Part shown: piece after piece, positions 1-8,168 of the stretch
How the letters are laid out: each line of letters opens with the position of its first letter
Numbering within the stretch: position 1 is the stretch's first letter
The notes under the pieces: model-generated
What the model was told of the DNA's origin: nothing
The model's input: only the letters and a program-made list of their open reading frames with translations
Database searches by the model: none
Translations under genes and position numbers: made by a program
Source of the DNA: Irineochytrium annulatum
Taxonomy: Eukaryota; Chytridiomycota; Chytridiomycetes; Chytridiales; Chytridiaceae
NCBI GenBank assembly: GCA_027600665.1
Contig: JADGJL010000448.1
Coordinates: 1-20,947 of the forward strand
DNA: 20,947 nt
Reading direction: 5' to 3'

Positions 1-454
1 GGGGAGGGGGTCGTGGCGGATGCGGCCGGGGCGGCCACGGCGGGATCGCTCGAGGACGCGGCCGGTGCGGCAGGCTTCAATCCGCTTCGGACGAGATGAA
101 TTCTGGGAACGAATGGCGTTAGTATTCTATGCTCTCTGGAAGCCTTGTAATTGGGTACTTACGTGCTTCCATCAACGATCTTGTACGTGGTCAGGTTCTC
201 CTCGTCCTTCAGGACACGGCCGGAAAAGATGAGGCGTTGGTTGCCTACGGGCGTGGGGGCCGTGGCCTCCATCGCGTTCGCGATCGCATCCTTCACCTTT
301 GCGATGGTGGCACCCTCGCCGACCTGACGTGAATATTCAGGGCGGTTAAACATCCAGCAATCCTGTTCCACATTTCCTCGCGACGGCAGGGAAGCGATCT
401 CACGTCAACGCTGAACTTGGCCTCGTTGGAGCTCTTGACGTTGATGGTGACCAT
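1..454 (-). CDS. DSK2: Ubiquilin/Dsk2-like ubiquitin receptor, 5' part (partial)
   Basis: This is the N-terminus of a ubiquitin-like (UBL) domain protein that leaves the window at the left edge. I assemble three exons on the minus strand: 404..454, 163..323 and 1..102. The introns are 324..403 (GTGAGA...GTCAG) and 103..162 (GTAAGT...CCCAG, with a perfect TACTAAC branch sequence). The joined protein starts MVTINVKSSNEAKFSVDV and runs through a typical UBL core (QRLIFSGRVLKD, then YKIVDGSTIHLV). A Pro/Ala/Ser-rich linker follows, as in ubiquilins. Family knowledge: Dsk2/ubiquilin binds the proteasome through its UBL and ubiquitin through a C-terminal UBA, shuttling substrates for degradation. 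The Sti1 and UBA regions would lie outside the window, so another UBL protein (for example a Rad23-type one) is not fully excluded. The linker right after HLV favours Dsk2. The gene is divergent from the MYND gene. Confidence 0.85.
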
Positions 455-1161
455 TATCGCTTCGCCAACTTTGACTTCTCCCTCCTACCCCATTTCCCTT
501 CACCTTCAAAGGTCTCTCCGTACTGCAGCATTAAGATTCGAGTCGATATTTAAAGCGTTATTGCAATTGCATTATATCTATGTTCTTCTTTCGACATCTT
601 GGCCGTCCGGGCCCCAGAAGAGCGTGCAGAATTGGTTCGTGATTTTTCTTTTGCCGAAAAACTTTTTATGCACTTCTCCGGCTTCAACCCTCCGTCGTTG
701 CCTTCATTCCACCTCAGCTCTCTCCATCACACCACCGCCGCTGCATCACACCCACCGGCGTAACAGGCGTCCCCTGACGCCGCGTCCACCGCCGTCCGCA
801 TCTCCACAAAGCTCGATTCCCTGCTCGTGGGCCGCGACAAGGCCGATCGCCCCGTCATCAGCATCCTCATAGCGCTCAATGTTCTGCTGGTAGGACGCGA
901 CAACCCTGCCACCCCATTGCGCGCCCAAGAGCTTGGCCGCTGCGACTGCATGCCCGGCTCGCCCAACGACGGCGCATTGCGACCAAACAGTCCCTTAATG
1001 CCCCGGACACCCACGATGTCCCCCGCGCCGGACAAGTTGCTCGCACAGCGTCGTCCATTCTATTTCTATCACGCTGACCAACTCATTGAACGGGCTGTCA
1101 ATTTGCATTCTCCATCACCACGAACTCGCCACATCAACGTCGCGCGACGCGACACACCGCC
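455..1161. promoter_or_regulatory. Divergent intergenic region between the Dsk2-like and MYND genes
   Basis: About 0.7 kb separates two divergent start codons, so it should hold both promoters and 5' UTRs. The first 200 bases are AT-richer and show no gene. From about 668 to 1168 the plus strand is GC-rich and has a coding-like frame: an ATG at 668, one TAA at 761, then open to 1168. This frame carries two copies of a Leu-Leu-Val-Gly-Arg-Asp segment. I could not assign it to a family or join it to the MYND gene: no AG dinucleotide lies between the in-frame stop at 1087 and the ATG at 1162. Confidence 0.5.
821..903 (+). repeat. Two diverged copies of a 20-nt coding-like segment, 63 nt apart
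   Basis: Bases 821-840 and 884-903 match at 17 of 20 positions. Read in the same plus-strand frame, both encode Leu-Leu-Val-Gly-Arg-Asp, and all three differences fall at third codon positions (CTC/CTG, GTG/GTA, GGC/GGA). The spacing is exactly 21 codons. This pattern is what purifying selection on a protein repeat would leave, but the frame has a TAA at 761 and no recognisable product. Confidence 0.5.
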
Positions 1162-2730
1162 ATGCTGATCCGATCCACCCGATGCGCCCTTTGCGATGCC
1201 TACCGCCCCCACCCCGAGGTAAAACGCGCCCTCCCTCGCTTGCAACGCTCCTTCCCGCGGTGCGGTCTCGACTAAACCCATCCTCCACATCTACAGCTCT
1301 GCGCCGACTGCCGCATGGTGCCCTATTGCTCCCCGGCCCACGCGACCGCCCACCGCGCCGTGCACGAGCCCCTCTGCACCCGCTTCCGTACCGCCCTCCG
1401 ACGCCGCGACGAGGTCCAGGAGCTCATGCGACCGCCCGAGCTGACGGACAGCGTGCCCGCCCTTCGTGCGCAGCTGAGGTTGCTCACTGGCGTGGCGGCG
1501 GGCGTGATCGGCGCCATGGTGGATATGGGGACGGAGGTGTCGTTGACGAGGGCGTTGAACTTTCATCTGCTGTGTATCAGGAGCGGGGTTGCAGGGAGGT
1601 TGCATGGGGAACTGAGGATTTATGCGGCGGTCCCCGCGATGCTGTTGAGGCTGGGGAGGGATCAGGAGGCGTACTACTTCATCCGGTGGTTCGCGGATGA
1701 GGGCGCACGGATGGGTGTTGATGCGGGCGGGCCAGCTGCGGAAGGGAATGATGTAGGGGCCACGAAGACTGAGGAGGCGGGCCGGCTTGAGATGGAGGAG
1801 GCGGACGCGACGGAGCTTGCGCGGGATGTGGGCCTACTTCGGCGTGGCGCGCTCCCGCTTCAACACCTGGCATGCCTGCTGCTGCTTAAGCACCGCGTGG
1901 CTGCGGGTCTGGCGTGCGGGGAGTTGGATGCGTTTTTGATGGGGACGCACCCGCGCGTCGGAGCTAGGTCGCCCGTGATAGCGCTGCGGGGCGTATCGGT
2001 TGTGATCGAGACGATCCGGTCCTGGATGCCGCGGTCGGCCGCTTGTCCATCGAGGAAGGTCGTGCGGAAGCGTGGGGGCGCCGAGAACGTCATTTGCAGT
2101 TTGGTGGGGGAGATGGCCGAGATCTTCAAGGCTGTGGACGAGGTCAACAAATTCTTTTGGGCGGGGCTTGTGGACACGAAGGTGGTGAATGGAGCGGTGG
2201 CGTCGGCCGCCGGCGATGCGGGGAGGAGAGCAGAGATTGAGGAAGCGCGGGCGGCATTATCGGACGTTAAGGACGCGTTCGCGGAGTCCGACGGCATTAA
2301 GGATGTGCTCCTCACCTGCATGAGCAACAAGGCACTGGCACCCTCGGCATTCAATAGCGCCGACTGTCAACTCACGGCCAAAGACTGCGCGATGGCGAAG
2401 GAGGCGATCCGCTCGTTGTGGGGAACTGTAGAAGCGTTCGTCCCAAAGCTGCATCCGCCGCCCTCGTACGAGCCCCCGAGATCCGTGGAGATAGCCATGC
2501 TAACCGCCGATGCCGTCTGGGATGCCGCAGTTGATGCAACGGCGCGGTCGATTGTGAGCGCGAAGAAAACCCTGGCGCCGAAACCGACGAGCTGGTTTAG
2601 GAAAGGCGTCGACGGGGTCAAGCGCGGGATTGATGGGATGTCGAGGATGTTCTCGCGAGTCGTCGTTAGGAGGGGGAAGTCGTCGCTGAATGATGGAAAT
2701 GCGGAGGCACGCAAGACGACAATTACATAG
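1162..2730 (+). CDS. MYND-type zinc-finger protein of unknown function
   Basis: Two exons, 1162..1218 and 1297..2730, encode 496 residues. The intron 1219..1296 (GTAAAA, a GACTAAAC branch sequence, CTACAG) must be removed because it has an in-frame TAA. The ATG at 1162 is the first in frame after a TGA at 1087, with no possible acceptor between. Splicing reunites a MYND finger in the first 45 residues: CALC, then CADC, then YC, then H-x7-H-x3-C. The sixth ligand, usually Cys, appears to be His. MYND fingers bind proline-rich peptides and often act in chromatin or scaffolding complexes. The remaining 450 residues are rich in Ala, Arg and Glu, look largely helical and match nothing I know. No SET domain is visible, so this is not an obvious SMYD methyltransferase. 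The C-terminus is basic and ends inside a 20-nt tandem repeat. Confidence 0.75.
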
Positions 2731-2770
2731 GTAAGACGACGATTGCATAAGCAAGGCGACAATTGCATAA
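2711..2770 (+). repeat. Three tandem 20-nt units spanning the MYND stop codon
   Basis: Units 2711-2730, 2731-2750 and 2751-2770 are imperfect copies of G(C/T)AAG(A/G)CGAC(A/G)ATT(A/G)CATA(G/A). The last codons and the TAG stop of the MYND gene (2728-2730) form unit 1. Units 2 and 3 lie just downstream and also end in TAA-like triplets. Because 20 is not a multiple of three, copy-number change would move the frame. Confidence 0.85.
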
Positions 2771-3220
2771 TGTTGTGGCGTAGGATAATGGAGAAGGATG
2801 AAGGTTTTGCATGAAAATATTGTATAGTCACTTTTGCTCCTATTTTTTATCTGCATATACCGGCTCTTGGCATGATTACTCGTTGTTAATTTTATTCTTA
2901 TTACAATCTCACTCTGTCGTCTGCTGTTAAGTCTTGTGGTTGCTCCTATAGCCCCATATCTCAACCACCAGCAAAATTAAATGGAAGTGTCAAGGAGCAC
3001 AAGTAATGCTTCAGCCTTCCACGGGCTCATCGCCCCCCTATTGCAAACCAAAAGGACCTTCTTTATCACTAGTATTTATTTTCCGGGCCTTGGACGAAAG
3101 CTTATTCTTAATCCTTCACATGTGTATTGAAATGCGATTGTCGGCTATGTAAAATGCGCCAGTTCTCTAAAAACCGAGAGAAATTCCTTCCCAAGCACCA
3201 TCATCAATTGGGGCACCCCA
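2771..3220. other. Convergent intergenic region, 3' UTRs
   Basis: This AT-richer spacer lies between two convergent genes (MYND plus, glycosyltransferase-like minus). A TTTATT at 3075-3080 reads as AATAAA on the minus strand, about 140 nt past the stop of the minus gene, and is a plausible poly(A) signal for it. No gene, RNA or repeat is visible otherwise. Confidence 0.5.
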
Positions 3221-5769
3221 TCAACTATATTTCACCAACCCCCCCGGCCTCAGCATCCGCTGCCCAATGTTAACCTGTCTCCGATTCGCTTCCGCGATCG
3301 TCAGAGGCGCCTCATCCAACCTCTCCCCCTTAAACGTCCCATTCTGATTAAGCTGGTCGCAGTATTCGTCCATCCGTATAGCCATGTTGTTGATCCGTAT
3401 AATCTGATTGTGGTGCCACAGATCGTTCTTGAACTGCTGGCACCGGAGCACGTCACCCTCAAGTAACGGACACCCCGGAAAGGGTAGCGCCTGCCGCGGG
3501 ATGGCCGTCGCGTTCAGGACAAAGCTAATGTCGGAGGGCCAATCGATGATAGACTCGTTCGCGCAGTGATCGGTCGCGCTGTGCTTCATCGAGTGGAAGA
3601 CGTAGGGCGCGAGCTCGGATGGCGCGATGAAGGCGATGTAGCTGAGCCCGACGTCGTTCTCGATGTTGCCGTGGTAGAGCCGCTTTGGGCGACGGTCGAG
3701 GTCCGTGAGCGCCGGGAAGACGTCGAGCCAGATCGCGTCGGCGCGGACCATGACGTAGTAGTCATAGTGCTTCCGCGAGGAGGCCTGCTCGTAGCACGCG
3801 GCCATGTTCTGGTAGTGAAGGAAGCCGTCGAGCTCCTTTGAGTACACCTTTGTTAGCTTCGTCTCCGGCTGCGTGCTGTTAGTAGCCGTCCCGTTCGTCG
3901 CCGTGGAGTTTGTTGACGTGTCGTTCAGTGACCCGCCGTTCGTTAGGGTACTATTCGTTAACGTACCGTTCGTCCACGTGCCGCTCGCTAACGTGTCGTT
4001 CGTCGTCGTGGCGTTCGTGAACGTGCCGTTCGTCCCATTCCCACCCACAACTATCACCTCCTTCCAGACATACTTGGCCCACACCCACGGGTCACAGCAA
4101 GCATGGTCCAATAGGTACGGGTGCTCGCACGTGAACTCGTCCAAGTACGTGATCCCGGCGGGGTCCATCGGCCGCACCGCCTTCTCGAACTTCTTCCTCG
4201 CGTCGGCGCCCGTTACGTTGAACACCTGGAAGTAGAGGTCCCGCTGTGACGCGTCGTCGACCACAATGTCGAGCACCTTCTCGCGAAAGCTTTCGTACAC
4301 CTTCCGCTTCTCAAATCGGCGCGCGTCACCGACGACGCAGATCGCAGCCGTCGGGGCCTTCTTCGGTGATAAGCCGCCGCCCGTTCCCGCTTTCCCGCCG
4401 TCGCCCGTCGTGTCGTTCCCCTTCTTGCCCCCAAACTTCGTTTCGAGCCTCGGCGCATCGATATCAATCTGGATCCTATTGATCTCCTCTAGTGTAACGG
4501 GCATGTCATCCGTTTTGTTCGGGTTAATGTAGTGGGAATCCCCCATGTATTTGCAGTATTCGTGGATCGACACGGCCTTCCCGTTGAGCCTGTATGCCGC
4601 GTTCATGTTCCAGACCTCATTCTCGATCCGCCGGCAGTCGATCCAACCGGTATCGCGCGTGATTGAGAATGCGAGCGGCAGGACCTGCTTCGGGAAGTCG
4701 CGAAGCCGATCCTCGAGGATGCGCTCCGGCGGCCAGTGGATCTCATTCCGATAGCACTGGTGAACGTTATCAGCACCAACTCAAAAGAAAGCTGCATTCC
4801 ATACCTGTGGGTACTGGCTGTCCCTCACGGCCTGAAAAAACTGCGACGCAATCTCCGCCGGGACGATATATGCAAAGTCCCCCACGGCCACGAACCGCTC
4901 GAGAGACACCTGCACGAGCTTACGAAGTCCCTTTGCTAGCGACTTGATCGACGGCACGGCCTCCCACCACAGCGTGTCCGGCCGCACGCTGACGTAGTAG
5001 TCGTACTTCTTTCTGCTCGACGCCGTCTCGTAGCAGTGCACCTTTCGCTGGTACGAGTAGAACCCATTAAAGGCCTGCTGCGTGTTCGAGAAGAATGGCC
5101 CGAACTTGATCTGTCTCCCCATCTTCACCTCCTCGTCGCAGCACGGGTGATGCATCAAGTACGGATGATCGCAGTTGAAATTCTCCATGATGTTGATATC
5201 GACAGCGCCAAGGTATTTCGCGATCTCGTTGAATCGGGTCATGTTGACAGTCGTCTTTGCCGAGTCGTCGCAAATGTGATACTCAGCGGCAAAGAGGTTT
5301 GAATTGCAGAAGGGCTCGACCGTGATGTCGAAGTAGACGTCGATGTCGTTCTCGTCCGCCAGCGCGTCCAAAAGGTTCTTCTTTATCGAGTGGTATACTT
5401 TGGAATGCACCAAGGTCCGCACTGAGCCGGTGAACATGACGGCCACCTGGAGATTTCTGGTCTCGCCGCCACTGACGCCGGTCGACTCCTCCCCTGAGGC
5501 CGCCGCTAAGGTCGCGTTGGGCTTCACTACATTCGCCGACTTCTTCCCCTCCACAACAGTCTCGTTCGTGACCACCGCCGCTGTCACATCTTCTTTGCTC
5601 CGGGGCCAGCTATCTGACAGGTTACCAAGATTCCAGAAGGTGAGAGCTGCCAGGATCGCAAGGAAGATCCGGCCCGTATTGGACTGCGACCTAGGTCAGA
5701 TCCTGGTCTCGGGAAGGATCAAATAAGTCCTTAACACACCTTCACGACCTTGTGGATGGATGCCGTCAT
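3221..5769 (-). CDS. Type II membrane protein with two tandem glycosyltransferase-like domains
   Basis: Three exons, 5740..5769, 4805..5683 and 3221..4756, encode 814 residues. Both introns (5684..5739 and 4757..4804; 56 and 48 nt) are phase 0. The start adds a basic tail (MTASIHKVVK) before a hydrophobic anchor at residues 15-32 (RIFLAILAALTFW), giving a type II Golgi/ER topology; this first exon is the least certain part. Two homologous halves follow. Paired motifs are CDHPYLMHHPCCD/CEHPYLLDHACCD, SSRKKYDYYVSVRPD/SSRKHYDYYVMVRAD (R244-D246 and R641-D643), FAYIVPAEIA/IAFIAPSELA and NEVWNMN...HEYC/NDLWHHN...DEYC. The YDYYV-x-RxD block resembles acceptor- or nucleotide-sugar-binding motifs of GT-A-like glycosyltransferases, but I cannot name a family or the sugar. 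Copy 2 has an inserted Asn/Thr repeat (residues 543-600) absent from copy 1. Each half is probably a diverged transferase; copy 2 may be catalytically altered (RPD to RAD). Confidence 0.75.
3866..4030 (-). repeat. 15-bp minisatellite encoding 11 Asn-x-Thr-x-Thr units
   Basis: This 165-bp stretch is exactly 11 in-frame 15-nt units inside the second glycosyltransferase-like domain. The decoded units are NGTFT, NATTT, NDTLA, SGTWT, NGTLT, NSTLT, NGGSL, NDTST, NSTAT, NGTAT and NSTQP. Nine units carry an N-x-S/T sequon, and one more sequon (NGT) sits just before the array. In a lumenal domain this would be a dense N-glycan cluster with Thr available for O-glycans. The matching site in domain copy 1 has no such insert. 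Confidence 0.9.
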
Positions 5770-6283
5770 GCTGTGATGCGACCCTGCTGCCTCTCTCCGG
5801 CTGGATCTAACAATCCCAACTCCGACTTAAAGGTGAGCTCACAAGCCGCCAAGCTGGCACCGCATTGACGCCGTTGGGAGGGGCGGATGCAGTCGATCAA
5901 CAAAGAGGCCGAGTCGGCAGCGGTCTGCACTGGATCTTGGAGATGTACTTGGGGATTTATCACATACATCACCTGGACATGATGAAGCAGGCGTGGGAGG
6001 TCGTCAGGAACGGCGGCCGCCGTCTGCTCGATAGCGCAGGCAATCAAACGGCGGTCTCGCGGGCTGGAGACCTCCGTCACAAACCCCGACAACGTGACTC
6101 TTCCCTCCGGGTGCAAATTCACGGCAAACCGCGTATGCTTCGTCCCTTGTTTTCTCGGCCGTCGAGACACGCCAACAACCTCCACTCCCCCCGTTACAGA
6201 CCACACAGCGTCGTCGTACGTCCCAAAGGATTGAAGATGAAGGTGACCTCCGTGGGGTCAGGAATCGCGCGGCCAGCAAACAT
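5766..6283 (-). CDS. Possible small hypothetical protein (three-exon model)
   Basis: A weak model: exons 6220..6283, 5973..6145 and 5766..5924 give 131 residues. The ATG at 6283 opens MFAGRAIPDPTEVTFIFNP. Removing 6146..6219 (GTACGA...ACAAG, a less usual AAG acceptor) bridges a frame change into KHTRFAVNLHPEGRVTLSGF, and a 48-nt 3n intron 5925..5972 (GTGATG...GTGCAG) may follow. The middle part has a protein-like composition (DDLPRLLHHVQ), but I recognise no family. The stop TGA overlaps the ATG of the next gene on the same strand, an odd arrangement for a fungus. The alternative is a frameshifted remnant, or 5' sequence of the downstream gene. Confidence 0.3.
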
Positions 6284-6607
6284 TAAGAAAAATTTCTGGG
6301 GCAGTTTGGATTGGCAAAGCAAAGGGAGGTAAGAAAATTAGCAACAAGATCGACGCACCAAAATTTAAAGATGCGTTGGGACAACACGCTTCGTTTCGAT
6401 CCATGTTGAGGCTTGATCACCAACTTCTTCAAGCCACCCTCTGGTTCCCTCCTGAAATATTCAGTAGTTATGGGCTTCCACCGGCGCCCGGCGCGTACCT
6501 GCCTCATTCCTCGCATGAAATACGTTCTGGCAAACAAACTATTCATTCAATGTCTGTTAACATCTCCATTATCTCTCAACATTAAAATTTTTTCGGCACA
6601 GTCACCA
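6284..6607. other. AT-rich spacer upstream of tRNA-Ala, no supported gene
   Basis: This sequence is AT-rich and holds short open frames only. One minus-strand frame with a true ATG (6546 down to 6283, about 87 codons) has an Arg/Lys-rich start, but it has no recognisable domain and runs into low-complexity sequence. The spacer probably holds the promoter of the small minus-strand candidate and the upstream flank of the tRNA. Confidence 0.4.
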
Positions 6608-6680
6608 GGGGAATTAGCTCATATGGTAGAGCACTCGCTTAGCATGCGAGAGGCAGAGGGATCGATACCCCCATTCTCCA
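6608..6680 (+). tRNA. tRNA-Ala (anticodon AGC)
   Basis: A complete 73-nt cloverleaf is present without an intron. The acceptor arm GGGGAAT pairs with ATTCTCC, including the G3:U70 wobble that identifies tRNA-Ala to alanyl-tRNA synthetase, and the discriminator base is A. The D arm is GCTC-ATATGGTA-GAGC. The anticodon arm CTCGC-TTAGCAT-GCGAG carries anticodon AGC. The T arm is GAGGG-ATCGATA-CCCCC, with one mismatch (A50 opposite C64). The A-box and a B-box-like GGATCGATACC are present. It reads GCU and, through inosine, GCC codons. No run of four T follows within 100 nt. Confidence 0.93.
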
Positions 6681-7129
6681 AAAGACACTCGTACAGGGGC
6701 ACTGAATCCTGAACTACCCTGAATTGCGGTGTCTAAACCGCTGCGGTCGATGGCTCTCTCATTCTCCCGGCACAATTAGTAGATTTCTTCTTTCTTATAC
6801 CGGTTGCCACCGTAAGGAGTAGTCGTTTGGGCTAATCGTGAAAGGAGCGTTGGTGGGGCGCCGAAGGCTGCCTTGGGCAATGCTTAATTAAGCCATCTCG
6901 CACGTCATCCAACGACCGCTGTCGGCGTCGAGTGCGGACATGGCCATGGCTCGAGAAGACGCAGTGGGTATGTCTGTTCCGTAGAGGTGAAAGGCGTGTT
7001 AAGATCCCACTTGTTCACCGCCAACTTGCGTAATCATAGCGGTAGTGTTATCGTCGCGCGTGTGGGCGACCATAGCCGCGGCGACCAGGTGACGGTGTGG
7101 ATGATACATTGGTGCAAAAAGGAGATGGC
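6681..7129. other. Intergenic region downstream of tRNA-Ala
   Basis: I see no gene here. A minus-strand frame crossing into this stretch (7205 down to 6999) has no ATG near its start and no recognisable domain. There is no poly-T pol III terminator after the tRNA. Confidence 0.35.
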
Positions 7130-8000
7130 CTCGGTTAGATGGCCGGCTGCTGGTTGATTGCTTGGCAAAACAAGGCGTCACTGGCCGCGGTGTTGCCGTT
7201 AGCACCCAAGGCGCTGATGGGGATGCGATACGTGTTGGCGTCGGCGCAGAATCGTCGTCGAGGCGGAGGTCGATGATGAATGTTAGGCCTGATGGTTAGG
7301 GCAAAGTATGTCATAATCAACGAGCCATCATCGACTGCAAGAACAAAATTAACACACATACTTTTTCCGAGCCTCATAAGCATTTGATGAGAACTTTAAT
7401 GACAGCCCTCCCCAAATCCCGTATCCGCGCCCGAACCTTACGGATCATGTCCTCCGTCCATGCGCCTCCTTCGAGCAGTACAGCAACATCAGCAACGAAA
7501 TATAATTATCGTCGGCTGACACCGATATTGCGAAAAAACCAGATACAGACGATCGTACGCGCGGCAAAAGACTCGTAAGAACCAACGTACAGATTAGCGC
7601 CAGAACATATTTATGTATGCACTGCCAAGAAATACAAATGCCTCCATCGCCTTGCCATTTCCTTCTTTGCCGTCTCGTTCACCACCACCATTTTAAGGAT
7701 ACTAAGCGCATTATGCTCCATCGCGAGGCCGCCTCGACCCTCGGAAGCTCCCTTTATGCCAAACAATGATCGAACGATAAAACCTCCACCCGTTCCGGCC
7801 ACGGCGGGTCCGGCTCCGGCTCGGGCGGCCTGTAGTTCGGGTGCCAGTTCCCCAGCAATCTCCTGACGGCTCTTCGCGAAGATTCGCGAGCTGTTGGTCC
7901 ATGAGGATGGAGCAGATGGCCTCGATCCAGTTGTTAGCTTGGGGCTCCCATGGTCGGGAACGATCAAAGGCGTCTCCGTCCACAAGAAGGACCACGATGC
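7130..8000 (-). pseudogene. Coding-like minus-strand fragments, unresolved gene or remnant
   Basis: Several minus-strand pieces look protein-like but cannot be joined cleanly. From upstream to downstream they are: VVLLVDGDAFDRSRPWEPQ onward to SILMDQQLANLREE (about 7996-7870); an Ala/Gly-rich stretch in another frame ending in LAVHT (about 7860-7611); VADVAVLLEGGAWTEDMIRK onward to AVIKVLIKCL (about 7495-7375); and LIMTYFALTIRPN onward to TAASDALFCQAINQ (about 7340-7135). Intron-like signals separate some of them, such as GTATGT...TTCTTGCAG near 7362-7336, but that one is only 27 nt. Frames change between pieces and I find no good start codon. It may be a multi-exon gene I cannot assemble, or a decayed one. 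No family is recognised. Confidence 0.3.
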
Positions 8001-8168
8001 GGATCTATCGAGGAATCATGACGGATCCCCGGTCTTCTTGCGAGCGCCTTATGCAGGCATCGTCTCACGGGCAGAGGATCGCGAAGAGCATTTATCTGAA
8101 ACGACGCTGGGCGACACTTCTCGCCGATCACTACCGTGGACTCCAAGGACCACCCTTCTCGGCCCGCA

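Noticed and set aside
1086..1700. Long plus-strand open frame of about 204 codons overlapping the MYND gene start
   Set aside because: Its composition is Arg/Pro-rich, as in a shadow of GC-rich coding. The overlapping frame reconstructs a MYND finger after splicing, so this frame is not the gene.
5865..6332. 155-codon plus-strand frame antisense to the small minus-strand candidate
   Set aside because: The amino-acid mix is arbitrary and there is no family signal; the minus-strand reading looks more protein-like.
6283..6546. Minus-strand ATG frame of about 87 codons with an Arg/Lys-rich start
   Set aside because: There is no recognisable domain, it has a low-complexity end in AT-rich sequence, and it lies directly upstream of another start. 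Probably chance.
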